The notes under the pieces are model-generated. The model saw nothing but the letters and a program-made list of their open reading frames with translations, was not told where the DNA came from and did not search any database. DNA of 64,000 bases from Rhizobium sp. Leaf453 (lineage in GTDB: Bacteria > Pseudomonadota > Alphaproteobacteria > Rhizobiales > Rhizobiaceae), in assembly GCF_001425605.1 (NCBI RefSeq), contig NZ_LMRG01000009.1, forward strand, positions 1 to 64,000, in the 5' to 3' direction. Positions 37,425 through 45,263 of the stretch are shown here, one piece after another. A program made the position numbers and the translations under genes. Position 1 is the first letter of the stretch. Each line of letters opens with the position of its first letter.

Positions 37425-38597
37425 TCAGCCTACTGACGCGGCAGCGATTGCCGCTTCGATATCGCTCCAGAGGGCCTCCGTTCCCTCCAGGCCGACATGG
37501 AGCCGTACTGACCGCGGGCTGATGCCGAAGGCGACCGCGGAATTCGGTTGTGCTTTTTGTGAAAGGACCACTTCGCCCGGCACGATCAGGCTTTCGTGAC
37601 CACCCCAGCTGACGCCGAGCTTGAACAGGTCGAGATGGTCAGAGAATGTGCGGACGTTGATGCCCTCCTTGAAGATGAAGGAAAACAGGCCGGACGTGCC
37701 CTTGAGGCCGGGCGGCAGCTGGTTGGCAAGGCCCGGATAGTTCACGGATTCGACGGCATCATGGGCTTGCAGCCGCTTGGCGATCTCCGTTGCCGACTGC
37801 TCATGCGCCTTCATGCGGATCGGCAGGGTGCGCAGGCCACGAATGAGCAGCCAGGCATCGAAAGGCGAAAGCTTGCCGCCGAGATAGGGATAGGTCTCGG
37901 CGCGGATGCGACCGATCAGTTCCTTCGAGCCGGCGACGACACCGGCGACGACGTCGCTGTGCCCACCGAGATATTTCGAGGCCGAATGGATGACGAGATC
38001 AACGCCAAGCGAAATCGGCTGCTGGAAGATCGGGCTTGCCCAGCTGTTGTCGATGGTGGTGATGACACCGTGTTTCTTCGCCAGTGCCGCGAGCGCTGCG
38101 ACGTCATGTGTCTCCATCACCCAGCTTGTCGGGCTTTCCAGATAGAGCAACTTGGCGCCGGGCAGGGCCTTGGCGACTTCCTCCTCGTCGCGACCATCGA
38201 CATAGGTGACCTCGATGTTCATGCGCTTGAAGAAGGTGCCGAACAGGCGAAAGGCATCGGGATAGAGATGCTTGACGGCGACGATGCGGTCGCCCGGCTG
38301 CACGAAGGACAGGACGGTGGACGAGATCGCCGACATGCCGCTGGCAAAGCCCATCGCATCCTCGGCGCCTTCGAGCCTGGCCAGCATCTCCTCGAACATG
38401 CGCACGGTCGGGTTGAGGCCGCGCGTGTAGATCGGGCGGACTTTTTCGCCACGATAGGAGGAGACCATGTCGTCGTAATCGGTGAAGGTGAAGAGCGAGG
38501 TCTGCACGATCGGCGGAACGACGGCGTCATAGGCATTGCTCATGTCGTGGGCGACGATGAGGGAGGCTTCTTCGAACGGATCGAACCCGTTGCTCAT
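37425..38597 (-). CDS. Trans-sulfuration-family PLP enzyme (cystathionine lyase/synthase type)
   Basis: 390 aa, full length for the Cys/Met metabolism PLP family. YTRGLNPTV and MGFASGMSAIS are the phosphate-binding and substrate regions. IDNSWASPIFQQP contains the cofactor-binding Asp, and SASKYLGGHSD carries the Schiff-base Lys208. Members act as cystathionine gamma-synthase, beta- or gamma-lyase. Its position between a GntR regulator (ATGA overlap) and a CUT1 importer is not that of a housekeeping methionine gene and suggests catabolism of an imported sulfur or seleno compound, or another beta/gamma-substituted amino acid. Confidence 0.88.
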   Translation of the reverse strand: MSNGFDPFEEASLIVAHDMSNAYDAVVPPIVQTSLFTFTDYDDMVSSYRGEKVRPIYTRGLNPTVRMFEEMLARLEGAEDAMGFASGMSAISSTVLSFVQPGDRIVAVKHLYPDAFRLFGTFFKRMNIEVTYVDGRDEEEVAKALPGAKLLYLESPTSWVMETHDVAALAALAKKHGVITTIDNSWASPIFQQPISLGVDLVIHSASKYLGGHSDVVAGVVAGSKELIGRIRAETYPYLGGKLSPFDAWLLIRGLRTLPIRMKAHEQSATEIAKRLQAHDAVESVNYPGLANQLPPGLKGTSGLFSFIFKEGINVRTFSDHLDLFKLGVSWGGHESLIVPGEVVLSQKAQPNSAVAFGISPRSVRLHVGLEGTEALWSDIEAAIAAASVG

Positions 38598-39313
38598 TTG
38601 GACATTTCCTTGATGTCTTCCTCGACGATGGCGAGGATTTTCAGTGTTTCCGCGCGCGCCGCGTCGGGGTCGCCGGCTGCGATGGCGTTGAAAAGTGTGC
38701 GGTGGAACGGGAAGGAGCGGCGGGCGAAGTCCGGCCGGTCGAACGGCTTTTCCCAGAACTGCTCAAAGGCGCCGCGCATCTGTTCGAGCAATTGCTTGAA
38801 CAGTGGATTGTGGGTGGCATCATAGATGGCAAGATGGAAGGCGAGGTCTTCCGGGCCGGACGTGCCCTTGGACAGGTGCACCCGCTCCATCTCGTTGAGC
38901 TTTTCCTCGATGGTCACGAGATCGCCCGCCGTGCGCATGCGGGCGGCGACCATGCCGGCCTCGCATTCGATCCCTCGGCGGACTTCAAGGGTCTTCAACA
39001 GCACGTCGCGCAGATGGGTCGTGTCCAGCGACAACGGCATGTGGATGGTCGCGCCGCTGATCGGTTTCAGGAGATAGGTGCCGCTGCCCTTGCGGGCTTC
39101 CATGACACCGAGCGCCTGAAAGTGACGAATGACCTCGCGAATGGTGGAGCGGCCGACGGCAAGCGCCGTCATCAGCTCCCGCTCGGCCGGCAAACGATCG
39201 CCGGGAGCGAGATTGGAGCGCTGGATATAGTCAGCAAGAGCAGCTGTCACCTGCTGGACCCGGTCGGCCGGGGGCAGGGGCGTCAGGGCCGCTCTTGCAT
39301 CCTTGTGCTTCAT
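38594..39313 (-). CDS. GntR-family regulator (FCD subfamily)
   Basis: 239 aa. The winged helix (about 15-75) includes LPAERELMTALAVGRSTIREVIRHFQALG, then the all-helical FCD domain with LAFHLAIYDATHNPLFKQLL and FHRTLFNAI supplying likely metal-binding His. The ATG at 39313 has GGAAGG upstream; the longer frame passes through the operator-like site. It is the first gene of the operon with the PLP enzyme and importer and probably represses it until an amino-acid-like or acid ligand binds. Confidence 0.9.
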   Translation of the reverse strand: MKHKDARAALTPLPPADRVQQVTAALADYIQRSNLAPGDRLPAERELMTALAVGRSTIREVIRHFQALGVMEARKGSGTYLLKPISGATIHMPLSLDTTHLRDVLLKTLEVRRGIECEAGMVAARMRTAGDLVTIEEKLNEMERVHLSKGTSGPEDLAFHLAIYDATHNPLFKQLLEQMRGAFEQFWEKPFDRPDFARRSFPFHRTLFNAIAAGDPDAARAETLKILAIVEEDIKEMSK

Positions 39314-39330
39314 CGTCCGCCTTCCAGCTA

Positions 39331-39350
39331 AAACCAAATTGGTCTGACAT
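39331..39350. promoter_or_regulatory. Operator-like site upstream of the GntR gene
   Basis: AAACCAAATTGGTCTGACAT holds the symmetric core ACCAAATTGGT and the TGGTCTGACA element common in FCD-type GntR operators. It lies 18 bases before the regulator ATG, suiting autorepression of the whole operon. Confidence 0.5.
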
Positions 39351-39543
39351 CTGAGCAATAGTGCAAATCATAAAGGCGACGTCAAGCGTGTTTATCGATG
39401 CCCGATAACGAACGTGCTTGAACAGGAGATGCAGATCGACGCATTGCAGGGAGATCAAAGGCTGTGGCTCGGCGGTGTAACGGTCGCCGTCGGTCGGAAG
39501 CGAAACATGCGAGCGGCAGCATTCCGCCGATGAATGAAGCGCG

Positions 39544-40524
39544 TTACTCAGCGGACGAAGAAGCCAGCCCCTGCGGATAGGTGCGCTCCGCAAGCGGCGT
39601 CGCCTCGATGGCAGCCAGCAGGCGCTCGACCAGAAGCGTTTCGGCCCGGCTGGTGCGGCTGGCGCGTTTCGTCACCAGATAGACGTCGGCCGCCGGCGGG
39701 TTTTCATAGGGCGGCAACTGCCAGAGTTGGCGGGTCTCGATATCCGGGGTCACGACATGGATCGGCAGCGGGCCGAAACCGAAGCCCGCCTTGATCAGCC
39801 GCCTGACCTCTTCCAGATTGGAAAAGAGGCCGAGCACCTGGCCGGTGAAATTCTCCCGCTGCCGTAGCCGGGCGATCGGCGCCAGGGCGCCGCCGAGATG
39901 ATCAGTCTTGAAGGAGACGTAATCGAGGCCAGCGAGATCGTGTATCTCGACGCCGGGCTTGCCGAAGAGGGTATGTCCGGGTGCGCAGAAGAAGCCAAAA
40001 TGCTCGCGGTAGAGCACGGCGTAATCGAGTTCGGGATGCTTGTCATGGGCGAGGCAGATGCCGAGGCCGGCATTCCCGGAAAGAACAGCGTCGATGACGT
40101 TCTGGCTGGCGGAGACGGTGGTCGAGAAGGTAACGCGCGGAAAGGTCTTGTGGAAATCGGCGAGATAGCGATCGAGAAACGGGCACTCGATATGGCTGGC
40201 AAATGCCATCTCGACATGGCCGGTCACCAGGTCCGGATCGTCGCGCACGAGGTCTGGAAGACCGGTGACGATGTTGAGCATCGTCCGGCATTCGGCATAA
40301 AGCCGCTCGCCGGCCGGCGTCAGGCGGAAATGGTTGGCGGAGCGATCGATCAACCGGCACGCCATGTGGGTTTCGAGGCGGCGCAGCGCATTGCTGATGG
40401 TCGGTTGTTTCAGCAATAGCCGGTTACCCGCCGCCGTCAGGCTCTTTTCCTCGACGATGACCGTGAAGGTGCGTAGGAGGTTCCAGTCGACCTCCCAGAC
40501 AAAGCGACGTCTTGGCGTTGGCAT
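39544..40524 (-). CDS. LysR-family regulator of the amidase/BKACE cluster
   Basis: 326 aa. The winged helix at residues 10-70 reads LRTFTVIVEEKSLTAAGNRLLLKQPTISNALRRLE, followed by an effector domain (GFFCAPGHTLF, AGFGFGPLPIHVV). The ATG at 40524 is preferred to 40539 because GAGG lies 5 bases before it. It is divergent from the dimethylformamidase-like gene, and the 106-base gap carries a symmetric LysR-type site at 40534. It most likely activates the plus-strand cluster. Confidence 0.9.
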   Translation of the reverse strand: MPTPRRRFVWEVDWNLLRTFTVIVEEKSLTAAGNRLLLKQPTISNALRRLETHMACRLIDRSANHFRLTPAGERLYAECRTMLNIVTGLPDLVRDDPDLVTGHVEMAFASHIECPFLDRYLADFHKTFPRVTFSTTVSASQNVIDAVLSGNAGLGICLAHDKHPELDYAVLYREHFGFFCAPGHTLFGKPGVEIHDLAGLDYVSFKTDHLGGALAPIARLRQRENFTGQVLGLFSNLEEVRRLIKAGFGFGPLPIHVVTPDIETRQLWQLPPYENPPAADVYLVTKRASRTSRAETLLVERLLAAIEATPLAERTYPQGLASSSAE

Positions 40525-40533
40525 GTTCGCCTC

Positions 40534-40548
40534 ATTCATTTCGTGAAT
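40534..40548. promoter_or_regulatory. LysR-type box in the divergent gap
   Basis: ATTCATTTCGTGAAT is a 5-bp inverted repeat with 5 bases between, containing the T-N11-A pattern of LysR boxes. It sits 10 bases upstream of the chosen LysR start and 83 bases upstream of the divergent gene. Confidence 0.55.
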
Positions 40549-40630
40549 GCTGAGGCTTCACCTAATGTATTTGTCTGCTCAAGTCCATTGTGGTTTGATC
40601 GACCCTACCAGTAGATCGACGAGGCATCAG

Positions 40631-42268
40631 GTGACGGACAGAGGCGAAGTTTTTCCCGATTTCGGACTGAGCGTCGAACAGTGCCGCGAGGCCGTGCGCG
40701 GGCACTACTATGAGTATCCGGGGATGGATGGCGCTCGTGGCGAGATCTGGTGCTACACGCGGTCGTGGACTTATGCGCCGGGCGCCACGGTTGATCTGCA
40801 CATCAGTTCGACGACGTCATCGTGCCAGCTGGAGATCATCCGCGACGGTGGTGACGAGACGAGCGTCTACGGCGCGGAAGGGATTACCACCCGGTGGCAG
40901 GAGACGCCGGATCAGGTTTCCGTTCTCGGCTGCGGCTGGGAGCCGACGTTCTCTTTCCAAATTCACGAAAGCTGGCCATCCGGCGCCTACCGCATCACGC
41001 TGACAGCGGATGGCCGGGATGGAGAGCCGATCATCTGCCATCACCTGATCATCGTCCTGCCGAAGCCCGGTCGCAAGCCTGGCCGCATTCTGCAGGTCGC
41101 CGCGACCGGAACCTGGGCGGCCTATAATACCTGGGGCGGATCGAACCATTATCAGGGCATCACCGGCCCGAACCGTGACCAGTTCGCCACCACCGTCAGC
41201 GTGGAGCGGCCGCTTTGCCGTGGTTTCGTCGTCTTGCCGCAGGACGCGCCGCGCGTGCCGCTGGAAGTCTCGCTGCCGCCGGGCACCGTGCCGCGCTATC
41301 CGCATATGGAATGGGCCTATGCCAATGGCTATTCGAAGAAATATGCGTCTTCCGGCTGGGCGAGCTATGACAGCCTGTTTTTCCGCTGGGCCGAGCGGCA
41401 GGGCTACGGCGTCGATCTCGCCAGCCAGCACGAACTGCATGTCGATCCCGGCATTCTCGAAGATTACGACTGCGTCGTCTTCGTCGGCCATGACGAATAC
41501 TGGAGCTGGGAGATGCGCGATGCCGTCGATGCCTATGTCGACAACGGCGGGCACGTGGCGCGCTTTGCCGGGAATTTCATGTGGCAGACGCGGCTGGAGG
41601 ACGAGGGGCGCCGGCAGGTCTGTTACAAATATGTGGCCCGCGCACAGGACCCTGTCTACCAAGGCGGCGACGTGACGCGCGCCACCAATTCCTGGGAAGC
41701 GCCGGAGATCGGCCGTCCCGGCGCGCTGACCTTCGGGCTCAACGCCACCAACGGCGTCTACGCTGGCTGGGGCGGATGCGCGCCGCGCGGCGTGCGCGGG
41801 TTTCCGGTCTACCGGCCCGGGCACTGGGCCTTTGCCGGAACGGGCCTGTTCTACGGCGACCTTCTCGGCGCAGACAGCCATATTTATGGTTACGAGGTCG
41901 ACGGCCTTTCCTATGAGATTCGCCACGGCCTGCCTTACCCGTCCGTCGACAGCGGCGCGCCCGGTGGGCTGGAAATCCTGGCCTTGGGCATGGCGAGCCA
42001 AGTGGAGGAAAGCGATATCCTGGCTGTCGAGGACCAGTTCTTCGGCGACGAGGATGGGCGTTTCATCGCCGAGACGCTGTATGGCGACGACAATGACGAA
42101 AATATGGAAAAGGTCCGTTACAGCAACGGCATGATCGTCAATTTCAGGCGCGGCAAGGGCGAGGTTTTTCACGCCGGCACCTGCGAATGGGTTGCCGGTC
42201 TCAAGCGCGGCGACGCTATGGTCGAGCGCGTGACCGCCAACGTGCTGAACCGCTATCTCAACCGATAA
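40631..42268 (+). CDS. N,N-dimethylformamidase large-subunit-like protein
   Basis: About 545 aa from a GTG start with GAGG 6 bases upstream; the open frame to 40547 has no comparable site. The C-terminal two thirds match the large (beta) subunit of dimethylformamidase: TGTWAAYNTWGGSNHY, VGHDEYWSWEMRDAVDAYVDNGGHVARFAGNFMWQTR and the late GEVFHAGTCEWV. The known enzyme hydrolyses an N,N-dialkyl amide using a mononuclear iron. No small alpha-subunit gene is seen here. No signal peptide is evident. It heads a cluster with an aminotransferase and a beta-keto acid cleavage enzyme, so its substrate is probably an amide that releases a beta-amino acid or amine; this is inference. Confidence 0.8.
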   Translation: MTDRGEVFPDFGLSVEQCREAVRGHYYEYPGMDGARGEIWCYTRSWTYAPGATVDLHISSTTSSCQLEIIRDGGDETSVYGAEGITTRWQETPDQVSVLGCGWEPTFSFQIHESWPSGAYRITLTADGRDGEPIICHHLIIVLPKPGRKPGRILQVAATGTWAAYNTWGGSNHYQGITGPNRDQFATTVSVERPLCRGFVVLPQDAPRVPLEVSLPPGTVPRYPHMEWAYANGYSKKYASSGWASYDSLFFRWAERQGYGVDLASQHELHVDPGILEDYDCVVFVGHDEYWSWEMRDAVDAYVDNGGHVARFAGNFMWQTRLEDEGRRQVCYKYVARAQDPVYQGGDVTRATNSWEAPEIGRPGALTFGLNATNGVYAGWGGCAPRGVRGFPVYRPGHWAFAGTGLFYGDLLGADSHIYGYEVDGLSYEIRHGLPYPSVDSGAPGGLEILALGMASQVEESDILAVEDQFFGDEDGRFIAETLYGDDNDENMEKVRYSNGMIVNFRRGKGEVFHAGTCEWVAGLKRGDAMVERVTANVLNRYLNR

Positions 42269-42287
42269 ACCACCAGAGCAAAGCATC

Positions 42288-43649
42288 ATGAACATCCAGA
42301 CCGAGCGGCCTGCATCCCATCTCTTCTACGTCACGCGCCTGCGCCGGCCGCTGGTCGACCGCGCCGAGGGCATCTATTTCTGGACGCAGGATGGAAAGCG
42401 GTTCATCGACGGCTCGAGCGGGCCGATGGTGAGCAATATCGGCCATGGCAACCGGCATGTGATCGAGGCGATGAAGCGGCAGTTGGACAAGACCAGCTTT
42501 GCCTATCGGCTGCATTTCGAAAACCAGCCGGCGGAAGATCTGGCCCGTCAACTGGCGGCGAAGATGCCGGGCGATCTCGATCGCATCTTCTTCGTCTCGG
42601 GCGGGTCCGAGGCGGTGGAGTCGGCGATCAAGCTGGCGCGGCAATGGGCGGTGGCGACGAACCAGCCGAACCGCTGGAAGGTGATCTGCCGCTTCCCGTC
42701 CTATCATGGCGGTACCATGGGAGCGCTCGGCATTACCGGCGACCTGGCGCTGACTGAGACCTTCGCGCCGCAGATCCAGCCGATGCCGGCCATCCCTGCG
42801 CCGACGGCCTACCGCGACCGCGACAACCTGGCGATGGAACAGCGCGGCCTGCGCTACGCCGACATGCTGGAGGAAAAAATCCTTGCCGAAGGGCCGGAGA
42901 GCGTTGTTGCCTTCATCATGGAGCCAATCGGCGGCGCGGCGACGGCGGCACTGGTCCCACCGGACAGCTACTTTCCGCGCATCCGCGAGATCGGCGACAA
43001 ATACGGCATCCTGCTGATCCACGACGAGGTGATGAGCGGCGCGGCGCGCACCGGCCGTTATCTCGGCGGGGATCACTGGAATTGCAAGCCGGATATCATC
43101 ACCTTGTCGAAGGGTATCGGCTCCGGTTATGCGGCCCTCGGCGCGATGGCTGCGTCGGCAAAACTGGTGAAGCCGGTGCTCGACATGGGTGGCTTCCAGC
43201 ATGGCTATACCTATGCCGGCAATCCTCTCGCCTGCGCGGCCGGTCTGGCTGTTCTGGAAGAGATGGAGAGGCTCGGCGTTGAGGCCAATGCGGCGGCGAT
43301 GGGCGAACTGCTCAAGGCCGAGTTGGAAGGTCTGTCCAAGCGTTTCCCCTTCATTGCCGGGGTGCGCGGCAAAGGCCTGCTGATCGGTGCCGATCTCGTG
43401 GCCGATCCCGTGAATTTCACGCCTTTCCCGAAGGCGCAGGCGACCAACCAGCGGCTGCTCGACATCGCCTATGACAAGGGCCTCATCCTCTATTCCCGCC
43501 GGATTCGCGGCGATGGTTACGAGGTCGACAATCTGATCCTCGCGCCGCCGTTGATCATCACGCGTGATGAGGTGATGGAGATGGTCGGTATTCTCGGAGA
43601 CAGCTTCGAGCAGTTGGCCCGCGAACTCAACCTGCCGGTCAACGGGTGA
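42288..43649 (+). CDS. Class III (omega/beta-alanine type) aminotransferase
   Basis: 453 aa, normal length. GSSGPMVSNIGHG (about 43-55) is the substrate gate, VSGGSEAVESAIK binds phosphate of PLP, YHGGTMGALGI and IHDEVMSGAARTG are conserved, and Lys275 in LSKGIGSGY forms the Schiff base. The family transfers omega- or beta-amino groups to pyruvate or 2-oxoglutarate. It is 19 bases after the amidase-like gene and 4 bases before the BKACE gene, fitting conversion of an amine or beta-amino acid to a carbonyl compound for cleavage. Confidence 0.92.
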   Translation: MNIQTERPASHLFYVTRLRRPLVDRAEGIYFWTQDGKRFIDGSSGPMVSNIGHGNRHVIEAMKRQLDKTSFAYRLHFENQPAEDLARQLAAKMPGDLDRIFFVSGGSEAVESAIKLARQWAVATNQPNRWKVICRFPSYHGGTMGALGITGDLALTETFAPQIQPMPAIPAPTAYRDRDNLAMEQRGLRYADMLEEKILAEGPESVVAFIMEPIGGAATAALVPPDSYFPRIREIGDKYGILLIHDEVMSGAARTGRYLGGDHWNCKPDIITLSKGIGSGYAALGAMAASAKLVKPVLDMGGFQHGYTYAGNPLACAAGLAVLEEMERLGVEANAAAMGELLKAELEGLSKRFPFIAGVRGKGLLIGADLVADPVNFTPFPKAQATNQRLLDIAYDKGLILYSRRIRGDGYEVDNLILAPPLIITRDEVMEMVGILGDSFEQLARELNLPVNG

Positions 43650-43653
43650 GGTC

Positions 43654-44583
43654 ATGAAGAACAAGGTCATCATCACCTGCGCCGTCACCGGCTCCGTCCA
43701 TACGCCTTCGATGAGCCCCTATTTGCCGGTGACGCCGGATCAGATTGCCGAACAGGCGATAGCGGCGGCCGAAGCGGGCGCATCGATCCTGCACCTGCAC
43801 GCCCGCAATCCTGCCGATGGAAGGCCGACCGCCGACCCGGCGGTGTTCATGCAATTCCTGCCGCGCATCAAGCAGGCGAGCGATGCCGTCATCAACATTT
43901 CCACCGGCGGCAGTTCGCTGATGACGCTTGACGACCGGCTGGCGGCAGCGCTGCAGGCACAGCCGGAAATGTGCTCGCTCAACATGGGTTCGATGAATTT
44001 CGGCATCTTCCCGCTGGCAAGGCCCGGCATGGAATGGCAGCACGACTGGGAGCCGCAGCTTCTGGAAGCGACGCGCGGGACCATCTTCAAGAACACCTTC
44101 GCCGATATCGAGGATATCCTGAAACGGTTGGGCGAAGGCTGCGGCACGCGCTTCGAATTCGAATGCTACGATGTCGGCCATCTCTATTCGCTGAAGCATT
44201 TTTACGATCGCGGGCTGGTGAAAGGGCCGCTGTTCATCCAGTTCGTGCTCGGCATTCTCGGCGGTATCGGCGCCGATCCCGACAATCTCAGCCATATGAA
44301 GAGGATCGCCGACAAGCTGTTCGGCGCGGACTATCGCTTTTCGGTTCTCGCCGCCGGCCGCCAGCAGATGCCGTTGATCACCATGGGCGCCGCGATGGGC
44401 GGCAACGTCCGTGTCGGGCTGGAGGACAGTCTCTATCTGGGGCGCGGCGAACTGGCGAAATCCAATGCCGATCAGGTGAGCCGCATCCGCACCATTCTCG
44501 AAGCGCTATCGCTTGAGATCGCGACACCTGATGAGGCGCGCGCCATGCTGGCGCTGAAGGGCGGCGATAGGGTAGCTTTCTGA
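43654..44583 (+). CDS. Beta-keto acid cleavage enzyme (BKACE, DUF849)
   Basis: 309 aa. HLHAR (47-51) gives the zinc-binding His pair of the BKACE barrel, NISTGGSS and MGSMNFG line the pocket, and GGNVRVGLEDSLYLGRGELAKSNADQV is the typical C-terminal segment. The family cleaves a beta-keto acid with acetyl-CoA to acetoacetate and a CoA ester. It lies 4 bases after the aminotransferase and overlaps the GNAT gene as TGATG. An aminotransferase feeding a BKACE enzyme is a sound reaction order, but the substrate subgroup cannot be told by eye. Confidence 0.92.
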   Translation: MKNKVIITCAVTGSVHTPSMSPYLPVTPDQIAEQAIAAAEAGASILHLHARNPADGRPTADPAVFMQFLPRIKQASDAVINISTGGSSLMTLDDRLAAALQAQPEMCSLNMGSMNFGIFPLARPGMEWQHDWEPQLLEATRGTIFKNTFADIEDILKRLGEGCGTRFEFECYDVGHLYSLKHFYDRGLVKGPLFIQFVLGILGGIGADPDNLSHMKRIADKLFGADYRFSVLAAGRQQMPLITMGAAMGGNVRVGLEDSLYLGRGELAKSNADQVSRIRTILEALSLEIATPDEARAMLALKGGDRVAF

Positions 44584-45260
44584 TGGTCGATAGCGCGGAG
44601 AATACCATTCATATTCGCCTTGCGACGGCAGAGGATGCCGGGCTGATCCATGCCGGCCTTTTGAAAATCGCCAAGCATCTCGGGTCTGAAGGCAAGGTCA
44701 CCTCTACTATTGAGGACATTCGCCGGCATGGCTTTGGGGTGCGGCCGGCTTTCGAGGTGTTGATTGCTGAAGCAAAGAACCCCTCCCCAACCCCTCCCCA
44801 CAAGGGGGAGGGGCTTAACCTGGTCGCCGACCCTTGGAACATCACTGATAGTGTATTTCCGGAGGGTGATAGTCGCAGAGGCCAGCGGCAAGTTAGCCCC
44901 TCCCCCTTGTGGGGAGGGGTTGGGGAGGGGTCTTCGGCTTTGCCCGTATTTGCCGGCATGTGCCTCTTCTTCCCCAGCTTCTCCACCTGGCGCGGTGAGC
45001 GGGGCGCCTATATCCAGGACATCGTGGTCGATGAGCGGTTTCGCGGCGCCGGCGTCGGCATCGCCCTGATACGCCACACCGCGGCCCATGTGCGTGAGCA
45101 AGGCGGGACCTATCTGCGGTTGTCCGTCGATGAAAAGAATGTTTCCGCCCAGCATTTCTACGAGCGGCTGGGGCTTTCCTGGTCGCGGCAGGAGCGCATT
45201 CATGCCGCCTATGGCGATGCGTTCCAATCGCTGGCAGGACTGCATGAAAGCGGGGTTTGA
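44583..45260 (+). CDS. GNAT acetyltransferase with an in-frame palindromic-repeat insert
   Basis: 225 aa, against about 165-170 for relatives. Residues 1-64 are the N-terminal GNAT strands and helices (IRLATAEDAGLI...). Residues about 119-225 are the core with FFPSFSTWRGERGAYIQDIVVDE, the acetyl-CoA loop RGAGVG (154-159) and NVSAQHFYERLGL. Between them, about 55 residues (NPSPTPPHKGEG ... SPSPLWGGVGEGSS) are encoded by a pair of inverted intergenic-type repeats. The reading frame stays open through it. The parts on either side join naturally, so the insert sits in a loop between core strands. The gene overlaps BKACE and precedes the deacetylase by 3 bases. Polyamine or diamine acetylation is plausible from context only. 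Confidence 0.85.
   Translation: MVDSAENTIHIRLATAEDAGLIHAGLLKIAKHLGSEGKVTSTIEDIRRHGFGVRPAFEVLIAEAKNPSPTPPHKGEGLNLVADPWNITDSVFPEGDSRRGQRQVSPSPLWGGVGEGSSALPVFAGMCLFFPSFSTWRGERGAYIQDIVVDERFRGAGVGIALIRHTAAHVREQGGTYLRLSVDEKNVSAQHFYERLGLSWSRQERIHAAYGDAFQSLAGLHESGV
44777..44935. repeat. Inverted pair of palindromic repeats inside the GNAT coding sequence
   Basis: The left unit (about 44778-44822) and right unit (about 44891-44935) are near-perfect inverted copies of about 40 bases. Each contains its own hairpin of CCCCTCCCC and GGGGAGGGG around ACAAG/TTGTG, with flanks CTTAACCTG on one side and a CCCCTCCCCAA extension on the other. The right unit shares GCCCCTCCCCCTTGTGGGGA and beyond with the intergenic copy at 36070. 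About 70 bases of unrelated sequence lie between the units. Confidence 0.88.
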
Positions 45261-45263
45261 GCA

